This document shows positions 17,183 through 25,379 of a stretch of 42,240 nucleotides of DNA, one piece after another. Source of the stretch: Clostridia bacterium (GTDB lineage: Bacteria > Bacillota > Clostridia > Christensenellales > Aristaeellaceae); contig JAFXZO010000113.1 of assembly GCA_017541205.1 (NCBI GenBank), positions 1 to 42,240 on the forward strand, given 5' to 3'. Position 1 is the first letter of the stretch. Each line of letters begins with the position of its first letter. The translations under genes and the position numbers were made by a program. The notes beneath the pieces are model-generated. The model was given only the letters and a program-made list of their open reading frames with translations, searched no databases and had not been told where the DNA came from.

Positions 17183-18727
17183 TCAGTTTTCGTGATTCAG
17201 CGCTTCAAAATGCTTTTTCCCCGTTACCAAGATGATGAGGCCGATCAGGAACAGGCAGATCAGCGCAAGCACGCCGTAGGAGGAGCGGCCCGTCCACGTG
17301 CCGATCATGGCATAGAGCACCGGGCCCAGCACGGAAGCGAATTTTCCGAAGATATCAAAGAAGCCGAAGAATTCGTTGCTGCGTTCCTTGGGGATCAGCT
17401 TGCCGAAATAGCTGCGGCTGACGGCCTGGATGCCGCCCTGCACCGTGCCCACCATAAAGGCCATCGCCCAGAAGAGGATGGTGGAGCGGCTGACGGCGCT
17501 TTGGAATTTCTGGATGACGGAGATATTGTTCCCCAGGAATTGCGCGTAGGTCCCCAGCACCTTGTCCACTTCTGCGTTCGCGCGCTGCTCCTGCGTATAT
17601 TTTACGATTTCCGCCTCCCACTTGGCCGCGGCGTCCTTGCTGGAAAGCAGGCCCGCGCCTGCGTCGCGCAGGGCGATGGCGGTTTCGTCGGTCAGATCGG
17701 CCAATTGATCCGTGTATTCCGCTTTCAGCACTTCGTTATACGCTTCCTGGTGCGGCTCCAGGGAGAAGCCCATATAGAACCCCAAGCAGCAGATCAGGGT
17801 ATATACGGCAATGGCCCCGATCAGCGCCTTGCGGGCGGAGAACTTTTCCGCGAGCTTCGCAAACCAGATCGAGCACGGCATTGCGACGAGCTGGGTCACC
17901 AGCAGGGCCAGGATCATGCCCACGCTGCCAAGGCCCAGCACCGTTCCGTAAGCCGTGGAAATATTGATGATCGTTCCGACGCCGTCGATATAGAAGAAAT
18001 AGGCCAGCACGTAGAGGAACAGGCCGCGGCGCTGGAAGATGTCCTTCGCCGTATGCAGGATGTTGCGGAAGGTATGGCCGATGGTGTGGTCTTTCGTGCG
18101 CTCGATGTAGTGGGTCTGCTCCACGTTCCTGAAGAAGGGGATCGAGAAGACCAGCCACCAGACGCTGGTGATGATGATCGAGAACTTTTGCGCGATGGGA
18201 TTGCTGTAGCCCAGGACCAGCAGCATCGCAATGGAAATCACAAACGGGATCGTGCTGCCGCCGATGTAGCCCATGGCATAGCCCCAGGAGGAGACCTTGT
18301 CCATCTTATCATCGGTGGTCACGTCGGTCAGGAACGAATCATAGAACAGGCAGCTGCCCGAAAAGCCGATGCGGCTGATGATGTAGCCGATCAGCATGAG
18401 CTTCCAGTTGTTCATCACCAGGGCGATCAGGAACGTGAACACCACGCCCATCAGCACGAAGACGGTGAACAGCTTTTTCTTCATTCCCTTGTAGTCCGCC
18501 ACAGCGCCTAAAATCGGCGCGAGAACGGCGACGATGAACGTGGCGATGGAAATGCCGTAGCCCCACCAGATATCGCCCGTGCTGCCCGTGCCGCCGGCGA
18601 TGGAGACGAAAATGATGGGGAAGATGGCGGCCATGATGTTGGTGGCGTAAACGGAGTTGGCCCAATCGTACATGATCCAGCTCCATTCTTTTTTTGTAAA
18701 TCTTTTTTCCGCTTTGGCCTTGGGCAT
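17183..18727 (-). CDS. UMF1/Atg22-like MFS transporter
   Basis: 514-residue membrane transporter of the UMF1 branch of the major facilitator superfamily. It has the family opening KKEWSWIMYDWANSVYATNI, the loop ADYKGMKKKLFTVFVLMG, SCLFYDSFLTDVTTDDKMDK and VSSWGYAMGYIGGS, and near the end VQGGIQAVSRSYFGKLIPKE plus FFGFFDIFGKFASVLGP. The substrate is unknown. It is longer than the usual UMF1 of about 430 residues. An extra hydrophilic stretch of about 80 residues (from about 335, EPHQEAYNEVLKAEYTDQLA and on) sits between membrane segments. The start at 18727 has AAAGGAGG. Single gene with its own promoter. Confidence 0.9.
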   Translation of the reverse strand: MPKAKAEKRFTKKEWSWIMYDWANSVYATNIMAAIFPIIFVSIAGGTGSTGDIWWGYGISIATFIVAVLAPILGAVADYKGMKKKLFTVFVLMGVVFTFLIALVMNNWKLMLIGYIISRIGFSGSCLFYDSFLTDVTTDDKMDKVSSWGYAMGYIGGSTIPFVISIAMLLVLGYSNPIAQKFSIIITSVWWLVFSIPFFRNVEQTHYIERTKDHTIGHTFRNILHTAKDIFQRRGLFLYVLAYFFYIDGVGTIINISTAYGTVLGLGSVGMILALLVTQLVAMPCSIWFAKLAEKFSARKALIGAIAVYTLICCLGFYMGFSLEPHQEAYNEVLKAEYTDQLADLTDETAIALRDAGAGLLSSKDAAAKWEAEIVKYTQEQRANAEVDKVLGTYAQFLGNNISVIQKFQSAVSRSTILFWAMAFMVGTVQGGIQAVSRSYFGKLIPKERSNEFFGFFDIFGKFASVLGPVLYAMIGTWTGRSSYGVLALICLFLIGLIILVTGKKHFEALNHEN

Positions 18728-18767
18728 GGCGGCTGCCTCCTTTGCGTTGCTGATTGATCCCGCCTCT

Positions 18768-18795
18768 ATTATACAGAATTCAGCATTTTTTTCAA
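18768..18795 (-). promoter_or_regulatory. Promoter of the UMF1 transporter gene
   Basis: Minus strand TTGAAA (18795-18790), 16-nt spacer, TATAAT (18773-18768). Confidence 0.65.
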
Positions 18796-19038
18796 GGCGA
18801 AAAATTTTTTCGGCCTGATCCTGGAAATGTATGGAAGGAACAAGAGCACCCAACTTCTGCAGCCCTTTCCAGCGTGCGGTAAAAATGCAGTGCAGGAAAT
18901 CCAGCGCTGGGAAATGCTGGAATACCGGATTGGATCTGCCATATATTGGCAGAAAAATGGGGATAAACAAACGCGGGCGCTTCGTCATTGTGGTGTACGG
19001 CCAAGGCCGGAACACAGAATACAAAAGGAGGAATCCCC
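18796..19038. other. Intergenic stretch between UMF1 and SH3 genes
   Basis: Between the divergent UMF1 and SH3-protein genes. AAAGGAGG just before 19039 is the SH3 gene's ribosome site. I see no convincing promoter hexamers, conserved RNA or small gene here. Confidence 0.4.
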
Positions 19039-19734
19039 ATGAACGATCGCAAAACCCCAAGAATCCTGAGCGCCATCCTGGCGGGCATCCTGTGCCTTTC
19101 CATTCCCGCCGCTTCGCTTGCCGCCGAGTACGCTACCGTGCAGGGCGGCGGGCTGAACCTGCGTCAGTGCGCAGGGCTGGATGCGAAGGTCCTGGGCCAG
19201 TATGGCACCGGCACCTGGATCGAGGTGCTGGAAAAGGGCGAAACCTGGAGCAAGGTGAAGGTGGACGGAAAAACCGGCTACATGATGACCAAGTACCTGA
19301 ATTTTGGCCTGACCGGAAAGACCATGTATGTGCGAACCAACACCGGCATCGGCCTGAACCTGCGCGAAGCCCCCAGCACGTCCGCCCGGATCATTACGTC
19401 CTTCCCCGTCGGCACCGCCGTGTGCGTCATCCAGGGCGGCGATTCCTGGCATAAGGTCTGCGTGGGCAAGCTGAGCGGCTACATGGCCAGCGCGTACCTG
19501 AAAACGGAAAAAACGTCCTCCGCCGCGGCGCCCGCCACTTTCAAGGCCACCGTGCGCAACATCAACGGCGGATGCGTGGTCAATTTCCGCCTGAAGCCCG
19601 GCATGAAAACCACCATCCTCAAAAAGATCCCCGTCGGCACCCAGGTGACCGTACTCGAAAAGGGCGAAAACTGGTGCAGGGTGGAGATCGACGGCCAGCA
19701 GGGCTACATGAGCACCTATATGCTGAAATTCTGA
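19039..19734 (+). CDS. Exported protein with three SH3b domains
   Basis: 231 residues. The signal peptide (MNDRKTPRILSAILAGILCL SIPAASLA) ends at an ALA-type site before AEYATVQ. Three bacterial SH3 (SH3_3) repeats follow, at about residues 30-87, 94-160 and 170-231. Each carries the pattern LNLRxxxxxxAxV/I ... G-T-x-V-x-V-L-x-K-G-x-x-W-x-K/R-V-x-V/I-x-G-x-x-G-Y-M. Such modules bind cell wall peptide or glycan. With no catalytic domain, this is a wall-binding or scaffold protein of unknown partner. GGAGG precedes the ATG. Confidence 0.9.
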   Translation: MNDRKTPRILSAILAGILCLSIPAASLAAEYATVQGGGLNLRQCAGLDAKVLGQYGTGTWIEVLEKGETWSKVKVDGKTGYMMTKYLNFGLTGKTMYVRTNTGIGLNLREAPSTSARIITSFPVGTAVCVIQGGDSWHKVCVGKLSGYMASAYLKTEKTSSAAAPATFKATVRNINGGCVVNFRLKPGMKTTILKKIPVGTQVTVLEKGENWCRVEIDGQQGYMSTYMLKF

Positions 19735-19774
19735 TATTCATGCATGCGGGCCTTGGCCGCGCATGAAGCATGCA

Positions 19775-19825
19775 GGGCCGACCTTTGCTTTGGCGGCAGA
19801 GGCCGGCCCAATTTTCTGTTTTTCC
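19775..19825 (+). terminator. Probable terminator after the SH3 gene
   Basis: GGGCCGACCT and AGAGGCCGGCCC arms (19775-19809) are followed by AATTTTCTGTTTTT. The stem is GC-rich with one bulge. Confidence 0.55.
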
Positions 19826-19848
19826 GCGGCATATTCCTTTGGCCGGGA

Positions 19849-19877
19849 TTGCCTTTTGCCCGCACTTCGTTTATAAT
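19849..19877 (+). promoter_or_regulatory. Promoter of the acyl-ACP thioesterase gene
   Basis: TTGCCT (19849-19854), 17-nt spacer, TATAAT (19872-19877). Confidence 0.7.
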
Positions 19878-19925
19878 GGTCGCCGGAGATCATGAAAACG
19901 GAAAGACCATCACGGAGGATCGGCC

Positions 19926-20660
19926 ATGAAAACGTATGAGCAGGAATTGCTGCTTCGCACCTGCGACTGTGATTTTACCGGTTCCTGGCGTCCCAGCGCC
20001 ATCATGGAAGCCATGCAGGAATTGTCCGGTATCCATTCGGAGCTGATCGGGTGCGGCAGGAACGCGCTGATCGCGCGCAACATTGTCTGGGTGCTCAACC
20101 GCAGCGAAATCCATATGCAGAAGTATCCGCGCATCGGGGACCGCGTCATGGCCCAGACCTTTCCGATCGCCACTCGCCGCTGGTTCTTCCCCCGGTACTA
20201 TTTTTTCCGGGATGAGCAGGGCGAAGTGCTGGGCTACGCCGCCACGCTTTGGGCGCTATTGGATCTGGGCAGCCGGAGCCTCCTGCCGCCCAAGGAAGTG
20301 GGCGCGATCCTGCCGGATAATTCCGATCTGCCCCTGCCCATGGGGCTGCCCGCGACGGTGGATACGGTGGAGGGCGAAGAAAGGGTCCTGCGCCGCGTGC
20401 CCAAATATTTTGACCTGGACGTAAACCAGCACGTGAACAACACCCGGTACGCGGACTGGGCCTGCGACGCCCTGGGCGTCGAGGTGATGCGCGATTATTG
20501 CCTGGAATCCATGCTGATCAACTTTGACGCGGAAATCACGCCCGATCAGCCGATCATGCTGCACGTATCTCAAAACGGCCTGGATTACCGCGTGGCAGGG
20601 TATCACGAGGATAAAATGCATTTTGAAGTCGGCGGCAAGCTGCGCAGGCGCTCCGAATAA
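19926..20660 (+). CDS. Acyl-ACP thioesterase (FatA/FatB-like, double hot-dog)
   Basis: 244-residue cytoplasmic enzyme predicted to hydrolyse acyl-ACP and release free fatty acid. The N-terminal hot-dog (about 1-130) has LRTCDCDFTGSWRPSAIMEA, WVLNRSEIHMQKYPRIGDRV and ATRRWFFPRYYFFRDEQGEV. The C-terminal hot-dog opens with KYFDLDVNQHVNNTRYADWA, which holds the family's active-site Asp-Asn-His run. Bacterial members are about 240-250 residues, so it is full length. GGAGG lies upstream of the ATG. It stands alone between its promoter and a strong terminator. Chain-length preference cannot be read from the sequence. Confidence 0.9.
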   Translation: MKTYEQELLLRTCDCDFTGSWRPSAIMEAMQELSGIHSELIGCGRNALIARNIVWVLNRSEIHMQKYPRIGDRVMAQTFPIATRRWFFPRYYFFRDEQGEVLGYAATLWALLDLGSRSLLPPKEVGAILPDNSDLPLPMGLPATVDTVEGEERVLRRVPKYFDLDVNQHVNNTRYADWACDALGVEVMRDYCLESMLINFDAEITPDQPIMLHVSQNGLDYRVAGYHEDKMHFEVGGKLRRRSE

Positions 20661-20674
20661 ATACTTCGAGATAG

Positions 20675-20716
20675 AAAAAACCCTTCCATCCCTTTTCGGG
20701 AGCGGAAGGGTTTTTT
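20675..20716. terminator. Bidirectional terminator between convergent genes
   Basis: AAAAAACCCTTCC and GGAAGGGTTTTTT arms around a small inner loop. It serves the thioesterase (rightward) and the E2-like gene (leftward, stop at 20718). Confidence 0.9.
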
Positions 20717-20717
20717 A

Positions 20718-21644
20718 TCAGCCCGCGACGGACTGCTCTTCCTGTTTTTTCAGGCGCTTTTTCTTGGGCTTGGGCAGGGAGTATTCGTTGCCCTCCTCAA
20801 AGGTCACGGTTTCCGGCGGGGTTTCCAGCAGGCTCGGGTTTTCCAGATAATGGATCATTTTGGCGACCAGTTTGGCATAGGTGGCGCCGGCGCAGATCCT
20901 TTCATCCGCCGTCACGCCCACGGGCAGATAGCGCTTACGGGTCACTTTGCCGTCCGGGCCCGTCACGTTTTCGCGGATCACCGAGCCCATAGAGAAGAAA
21001 AGGGACGTGGTGCCGAAATTGTAGATGTGGTGGTTCACCGCGGGCATGCCGATGGAGCCCATATGGGTCACGAACAGGCTGGTATGGAAGGGCGAAGCGT
21101 CCTGGATATAATTGGGCATGATCCCATAGCGGTCCAGGAAGCGGGCGGTGTGCACAATGATATTGGCCAGGATGGGGTTCAAAAGGAGTTTAGCCACCTT
21201 CATGGTGGAATTGTCGGCTTCCTCCTTGCGCGCGGCTTCGATGGCCGCGCTTACGCGCTCCGCCACGTCGAAAATGGTGTCCCGGGGATCGAAATAGCAT
21301 TTGACGGTGTTTTCTTCGATGGCGTTCACGTCGCTGGTCTGCTTGAGCGCAACGAAGGAAACGGTCAGCTGCGTACGGGCGTAGAGGCGCTTGTTGGAAA
21401 CGAAGCGGTTCACATCCGGCAGCTCTGACACCACGCGAACAAAGGCCGCGATCAAAAGCTCCAGGAACGTGAAGTGGTTGCCTAAATTGCCCTGCTCCAC
21501 GATATAGCGGGCCATTTTTTCGTAGTCCAGCCTGTAATTCAAAAAGACCTGCGCATCACACCGCATGGGCATCAAATACGGCGTCAGGGCAACGATCGGA
21601 TCGATTTTTTTCAGCACGCGGCCATCCACTCTGCGGCCAAACAT
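20718..21644 (-). CDS. E2-like (2-oxoacid dehydrogenase acyltransferase fold) protein, catalytic motif altered
   Basis: 308 residues. The CoA-dependent acyltransferase fold is recognised from LDYEKMARYIVEQGNLGNHF, LLIAAFVRVVSELPDVNRF, SPFHTSLFVTHMGSIGMPAV and NFGTTSLFFSMGSV. It has no lipoyl or E1/E3-binding domain. The active-site motif DHRxxDG of E2 enzymes reads DERICAG here (about 247-253): the catalytic His is Glu and the second Asp is Ala. Classical E2 or chloramphenicol-acetyltransferase chemistry is therefore unlikely; a structural or binding role, or other chemistry, is possible. The basic C-terminus is LPKPKKKRLKKQEEQ. The ATG at 21644 has AAGGGGG upstream. Single gene with its own promoter. 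Confidence 0.8.
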   Translation of the reverse strand: MFGRRVDGRVLKKIDPIVALTPYLMPMRCDAQVFLNYRLDYEKMARYIVEQGNLGNHFTFLELLIAAFVRVVSELPDVNRFVSNKRLYARTQLTVSFVALKQTSDVNAIEENTVKCYFDPRDTIFDVAERVSAAIEAARKEEADNSTMKVAKLLLNPILANIIVHTARFLDRYGIMPNYIQDASPFHTSLFVTHMGSIGMPAVNHHIYNFGTTSLFFSMGSVIRENVTGPDGKVTRKRYLPVGVTADERICAGATYAKLVAKMIHYLENPSLLETPPETVTFEEGNEYSLPKPKKKRLKKQEEQSVAG

Positions 21645-21691
21645 GGGCGTTCCCCCTTCTCAAATCAGTGCGTTGGTTCAACCGTCCCTTC

Positions 21692-21720
21692 ATTATACTC
21701 TGTTTTATCGGCTGCGTCAA
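21692..21720 (-). promoter_or_regulatory. Promoter of the E2-like gene
   Basis: Minus strand TTGACG (21720-21715), 17-nt spacer, TATAAT (21697-21692). Confidence 0.8.
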
Positions 21721-21820
21721 TGTGACGAATCAGGTCAAAAACAGGAAAAACACAAACCGACGCGAATTGTAAAATCTTCCGTCGGCGCGCAACACGCGGG
21801 CTTTCCCGGCCTCTATGGGG

Positions 21821-21849
21821 ATGACAAAGGCGCGCCTGTGTGTTATAAT
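21821..21849 (+). promoter_or_regulatory. Promoter of the membrane protein-dus operon
   Basis: ATGACA (21821-21826), 17-nt spacer, TATAAT (21844-21849). The 322-base gap between the genes at 21644 and 21967 otherwise shows nothing beyond this and the divergent promoter. Confidence 0.65.
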
Positions 21850-21966
21850 ATCGAAGCAGCCGGCGTAAAGCGCGGTTGGCCGTCCCGGCGGTTCTCTTTC
21901 GGAATGACGCCGAGCGGCATGAGAGAACGGCGTTCGCTTGATCCAAACGCCGTGTTGGAGGATCAT

Positions 21967-22509
21967 GTGAAGTATTTACGGCGTTTGATCTGGTATGTAT
22001 CGTCCCGGCTGCTGGCGCTGTGCCTGATCCTGGGCTTGATTACCATGGTTTTTTATTTCTCGATGAACGCCACCAATATCTATATTATCCTGAAGGACGG
22101 CATGGCAAAGCGCGCGCAGGTGGTGATGATGGGGGCGGACGAGAGCCTGCTCACCCCTTATTTTTCCGCCGGCTATATCGACCGCGATCCCATGCTCATG
22201 GAGGCAAGGAACGGCCAATCCTCCTATCAGAACAACTACAGCATCACGGGCTTTGACCACCGCATCAACCTGGATTGGGTGTGGTGCTGGCCCTGGGAGG
22301 ACAGCGCCCGCGCCACCATTACCGAGCGCATCCCTGCCATTGACGGCAAGCTGCGCGCGTCCGCCCGGGATACTGCGGCCGCGATGGGCACGCCGCTTCC
22401 ATCCATCCCCAAATGGCAGACCACGCAGTATACCGTCTATTTGAGCCGCGAAAACAATCAATGGCGGATCCGCAACCTGACGGTATCCAAGGTCATTAAC
22501 GAAGAATAG
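21967..22509 (+). CDS. Single-pass membrane protein of unknown function
   Basis: 180 residues with one N-terminal membrane helix (VSSRLLALCLILGLITMVFY, about 11-33). An extracytoplasmic domain of about 145 residues follows, with GMAKRAQVVMMGADESLLTP, a Trp-rich INLDWVWCWPWED and RENNQWRIRNLTVSKVI near the end. I do not recognise a family. The start is GTG at 21967, since GGAGG lies 6 nt upstream and no in-frame ATG fits. It ends 11 nt before the dus start, so the two are co-transcribed. Confidence 0.75.
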   Translation: MKYLRRLIWYVSSRLLALCLILGLITMVFYFSMNATNIYIILKDGMAKRAQVVMMGADESLLTPYFSAGYIDRDPMLMEARNGQSSYQNNYSITGFDHRINLDWVWCWPWEDSARATITERIPAIDGKLRASARDTAAAMGTPLPSIPKWQTTQYTVYLSRENNQWRIRNLTVSKVINEE

Positions 22510-22520
22510 GAGCGTCCTTC

Positions 22521-23459
22521 ATGCCCGCACTGTATTTGGCGCCCATGGCGGGGATCACCGATCAGGTGTTCCGCCGCCTTTGTTTTGCGAAGGGCTGCGA
22601 TTATGGCACCACGGAAATGGTAAGCGCGCAGGGCTTTTTGACCGCGCCAAAGGATCGAAACGCCTACCGTTTTTTGCTCGCGCGTTTTCCCGAGGAGGGG
22701 CCGCTCAGCGTGCAGCTGTTTGGCAGCGAGCCCGGTTTTCTCGCGCAGGCGGCGGCGCGCTTGACGGAAACGGGCGTTTTTTCCGGCATTGATCTCAACA
22801 TGGGCTGCCCGGCCCAGAAGGTGGTCGGCGGGCAGAGCGGCAGCGCCCTGATGAAGGATACGCCCCTTGCCGCCCGGATCGTCGAACAAGTGAAAAAAAA
22901 CACGCATTTGCCCGTATCGGTCAAAATGCGTCTGGGATGGGATGACGAGCACAAAAACGCCGTTCCGTTTGCCAAAGCGCTCGAAAACGCCGGGGCGGAC
23001 CTGCTGACCGTGCACGGCCGGACCCGCGCGCAGCAGTACGCCGGGCGCGCCGATTGGGAGGCGATCGCGCAGGTGAAGCGGGCCGTCTCCATTCCGGTGA
23101 TCGCGAACGGAGATATTGTCAGCGGCGAAACGGCGCGGCAGGCGCTTTCCGTGACCGGATGCGACGGCCTCGCGATCGGCAGGGGCGCGCTCGGCAATCC
23201 CTGGATCTTCAGCGAAATCAAGGCGTATTTGTCCGGCGAAGCCTATACGCCGCCGCCCTTTTCCGAGGTGATCGACACCGCCCTGGCCCAGGCCCGGGAC
23301 ATGGCGGAATGGAAAGGCGAAAAAAGCGCCCTGCTCGAAATGCGAAAGCACTTTGCCTGGTACACCGCAGGCCGCCGCAATTCCGCGCTCGTCCGCACGA
23401 AAATCACCCTGGCCTCATCCTTTGACGAAGTGGAAGCGCTGCTGAGGACCCTGTTATGA
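22521..23459 (+). CDS. dusB: tRNA-dihydrouridine synthase (DusB-like)
   Basis: 312-residue FMN enzyme reducing uridines in tRNA to dihydrouridine with NADPH. The TIM-barrel signatures are LAPMAGITDQVFRRL (FMN site, N-terminus), EMVSAQG, DLNMGCPAQKVVGGQSGSAL with catalytic Cys96, SVKMRLGWDD, LLTVHGRTRAQQYAG and VIANGDIVSGETARQAL, plus GCDGLAIGRGALGNPWIF for FMN phosphate binding. A helical C-terminal domain (about 240-312) binds tRNA. The symbol is by similarity to the DusB group common in Firmicutes; the exact uridine position is not determined. AGGAG precedes the ATG. Confidence 0.93.
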   Translation: MPALYLAPMAGITDQVFRRLCFAKGCDYGTTEMVSAQGFLTAPKDRNAYRFLLARFPEEGPLSVQLFGSEPGFLAQAAARLTETGVFSGIDLNMGCPAQKVVGGQSGSALMKDTPLAARIVEQVKKNTHLPVSVKMRLGWDDEHKNAVPFAKALENAGADLLTVHGRTRAQQYAGRADWEAIAQVKRAVSIPVIANGDIVSGETARQALSVTGCDGLAIGRGALGNPWIFSEIKAYLSGEAYTPPPFSEVIDTALAQARDMAEWKGEKSALLEMRKHFAWYTAGRRNSALVRTKITLASSFDEVEALLRTLL

Positions 23460-23462
23460 TCT

Positions 23463-23506
23463 AAAAATCGGCCATGCCGGAAGATGAAACCGGGCATGGC
23501 CGTTTT
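23463..23506. terminator. Bidirectional terminator between dus and the TPM gene
   Basis: AAAAATCGGCCATGCC and GGCATGGCCGTTTTT arms with a 12-16 nt loop. It lies between convergent stops at 23459 and 23509. Confidence 0.9.
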
Positions 23507-23508
23507 TC

Positions 23509-24255
23509 TCAGAACTTTCCGCTGTGGTGCGTATGTCCGCCGCCGCCGGCGTGGCTGTGTCCCCCGCCGCCGCTGCGGCTGCCGCTGGAAGTGGATACCC
23601 TGTGGGTGGTGGTCGTGGTATAGAGGTAGACATCCTCCCTGCGTGTGATCCCGCTTTTCTCCTGCCGGATATAGGAGGCCGCGTCGGTCTTGCGCCGGAC
23701 GGTCTTCATTTGATGCCTGAAGACAGAGGCCACGATGAGCCCGACCGCGAGGCCGATGAGCAAGGCGACGGGCAATACGCGCAGGGCGCGGTTGAGGGGC
23801 TGATACGCATTGAGGCGGCTGGACACCGCGCGGACAAACTGGCTTATACCGGAAGCGTATTCGCTTCTGCGCAGGTAGGGCAGCATGGCGTCATCCAACG
23901 CTTCCATGGCGCTTTCGCCGAAGATCTTCCTGCCTTTGCCGGCGGTGCAGATATCGTAATCCCGGTTGCCGGCGCCGCCGCCCGTGACCAGGAGCAGCAA
24001 AATGCCGTCCTCGCCAAAGGAGCCGGTGTCATAAAACGTTTCGGAATAATTGTAGAGCGATTGGCCGCGGAGGCTTTCTTCGGTCAGGATCACCACGTCG
24101 AAGGGATACTCGCCCTGCATGGAAGCGATTTGCTCCTCCAGCATCTGTTCATCCTTATCGGAGACCACGTCGGCATGGTCAAATACCCGCGTTTGCGCGA
24201 GGGCGGGGGAGACGAAGAGCAGGCAGAGGATGAGCGCCGCGATACACTTTTTCAT
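23509..24255 (-). CDS. TPM-domain (YgcG-like) membrane protein
   Basis: 248 residues. The signal peptide MKKCIAALILCLLFVSPALA is followed by a TPM (TLP18.3/Psb32/MOLO-1) domain (about 20-140): VFDHADVVSDKDEQMLEEQI, PFDVVILTEESLRGQSLYNY, SFGEDGILLLLVTGGG. A membrane helix lies near 160-180. A cytoplasmic part ends in a Gly/His-rich tail (GGGGHSHAGGGGHTHHSGKF) that could bind metal. It is the last gene of the CotH cluster: its ATG lies 2 nt after the stop of the zinc-ribbon gene, so translation is coupled. A GTG 6 nt earlier is an alternative start. Function unknown. Confidence 0.85.
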   Translation of the reverse strand: MKKCIAALILCLLFVSPALAQTRVFDHADVVSDKDEQMLEEQIASMQGEYPFDVVILTEESLRGQSLYNYSETFYDTGSFGEDGILLLLVTGGGAGNRDYDICTAGKGRKIFGESAMEALDDAMLPYLRRSEYASGISQFVRAVSSRLNAYQPLNRALRVLPVALLIGLAVGLIVASVFRHQMKTVRRKTDAASYIRQEKSGITRREDVYLYTTTTTHRVSTSSGSRSGGGGHSHAGGGGHTHHSGKF

Positions 24256-24257
24256 CG

Positions 24258-25361
24258 TCACAGCACCCCCGAAGAAAACAGCGCGTACGCGGCGGCGAAC
24301 CCGCCAAAGCCGATGCCCAGCGTCAGCCCGAGCAGCCAGCCCCAGAATTTGCCCTTATCGACGGGCAGATCGCCGATGAACCGGCCTGTCTGGCCGTTCA
24401 TGGCGAAGGTATAGGTTTTCTCGCGCCAACGGGTGTTGAGCATCCAGACCGGGAAAAGCACCTGGCTCACCTGGCTGTTCTGCAATTGGATCTGAACGCC
24501 GTCGGGCACCACGGACGCGTAACCGGAAACGCTCGAACGCAAATAGCTTTTCACGCTTTCGCGGATGCGATCGTTCGCCCGGGGCTGGCAGGTCTCCTGA
24601 TCCACGTCGTATCGCTGGGCCTGATAGCCGCTCAAATAGGCGCTGCTGAAGGGCTGGGCGTCGCCGGTGTGGAAGGGCTCGATGGATTCCATCATGGTGT
24701 CGTCCATGGCGCTCGCGCCGTCCACGGGCACCTCGCTAAAGCCGATATGCCCGCCGCGCCGCACCAGGAAATGCGCGGTGCGGGTGGTCACGTAATCCCC
24801 GTGCCGGCTGCGGCTCACCTTGGTGGCCTTGTAGGTGCAGTCTGCCTCCGCGTCCGCCTGGTAGAGCCAGAAGGGCACGTAAACGCCGGTAATTTTTTCC
24901 ACCCGGCCTTCGTCAAAAAAGCCCTTGGGCAGCAGCTTTTTTCCCTTGCAGTGGCCGCGGAAAGCGTCCTGCGCTTCCTGCCTGCTCTTTTTGAAGGGGA
25001 TCACCCTGTCCGGCCGGTACGCGCCGGAAAGCACGCCGGGCAGGATGGAAGGGCTACCGCAATAGACGCACTCGGTAGCCGCGGTGGTTTCATCCGCAAA
25101 GATTTCAGAGCCGCAGTTCTGGCAGCGGAAGGAACGCAGGCGGGACGCTTCCTCCGCCCCGAAGCCCTGGTTCCCCGACGCTCCCCAATGCAGGCTTTGA
25201 TCCGGCGTATTTTCTATCTGGTTCTGCGCCACCTGTTCAAGGGTTTCCAGCGTAAACTCATTCTTGCAGCTGTCGCATTTGAGGTTTTGGCTCTGGCTGG
25301 AAAAAGTCAGCGACGATCCGCAGGCGGGGCATCGAAAATGCATAGCGGCCTGTTGGCCCAT
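24258..25361 (-). CDS. TFIIB-type zinc-ribbon protein with C-terminal membrane anchor
   Basis: 367 residues. There are two zinc ribbons at the N-terminus: CPACGS...CDSC (about 11-32) and CQNCGS...CVYC (about 80-102). A beta-rich middle domain contains RVIPFKKSRQEAQDAF, KITGVYVPFWLYQADAEADC and FPVWMLNTRWREKTYTFAMN. A hydrophobic C-terminal stretch (WGWLLGLTLGIGFGGFAAAY) acts as a membrane anchor. Such proteins are often annotated as zinc ribbon / PriA-like, but no helicase domain is present. AAGGAGGG precedes the ATG. It sits between the VTC and TPM genes, so a shared membrane-linked role is inferred. Confidence 0.82.
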   Translation of the reverse strand: MGQQAAMHFRCPACGSSLTFSSQSQNLKCDSCKNEFTLETLEQVAQNQIENTPDQSLHWGASGNQGFGAEEASRLRSFRCQNCGSEIFADETTAATECVYCGSPSILPGVLSGAYRPDRVIPFKKSRQEAQDAFRGHCKGKKLLPKGFFDEGRVEKITGVYVPFWLYQADAEADCTYKATKVSRSRHGDYVTTRTAHFLVRRGGHIGFSEVPVDGASAMDDTMMESIEPFHTGDAQPFSSAYLSGYQAQRYDVDQETCQPRANDRIRESVKSYLRSSVSGYASVVPDGVQIQLQNSQVSQVLFPVWMLNTRWREKTYTFAMNGQTGRFIGDLPVDKGKFWGWLLGLTLGIGFGGFAAAYALFSSGVL

Positions 25362-25379
25362 GAAAGACCCTCCTTAATA

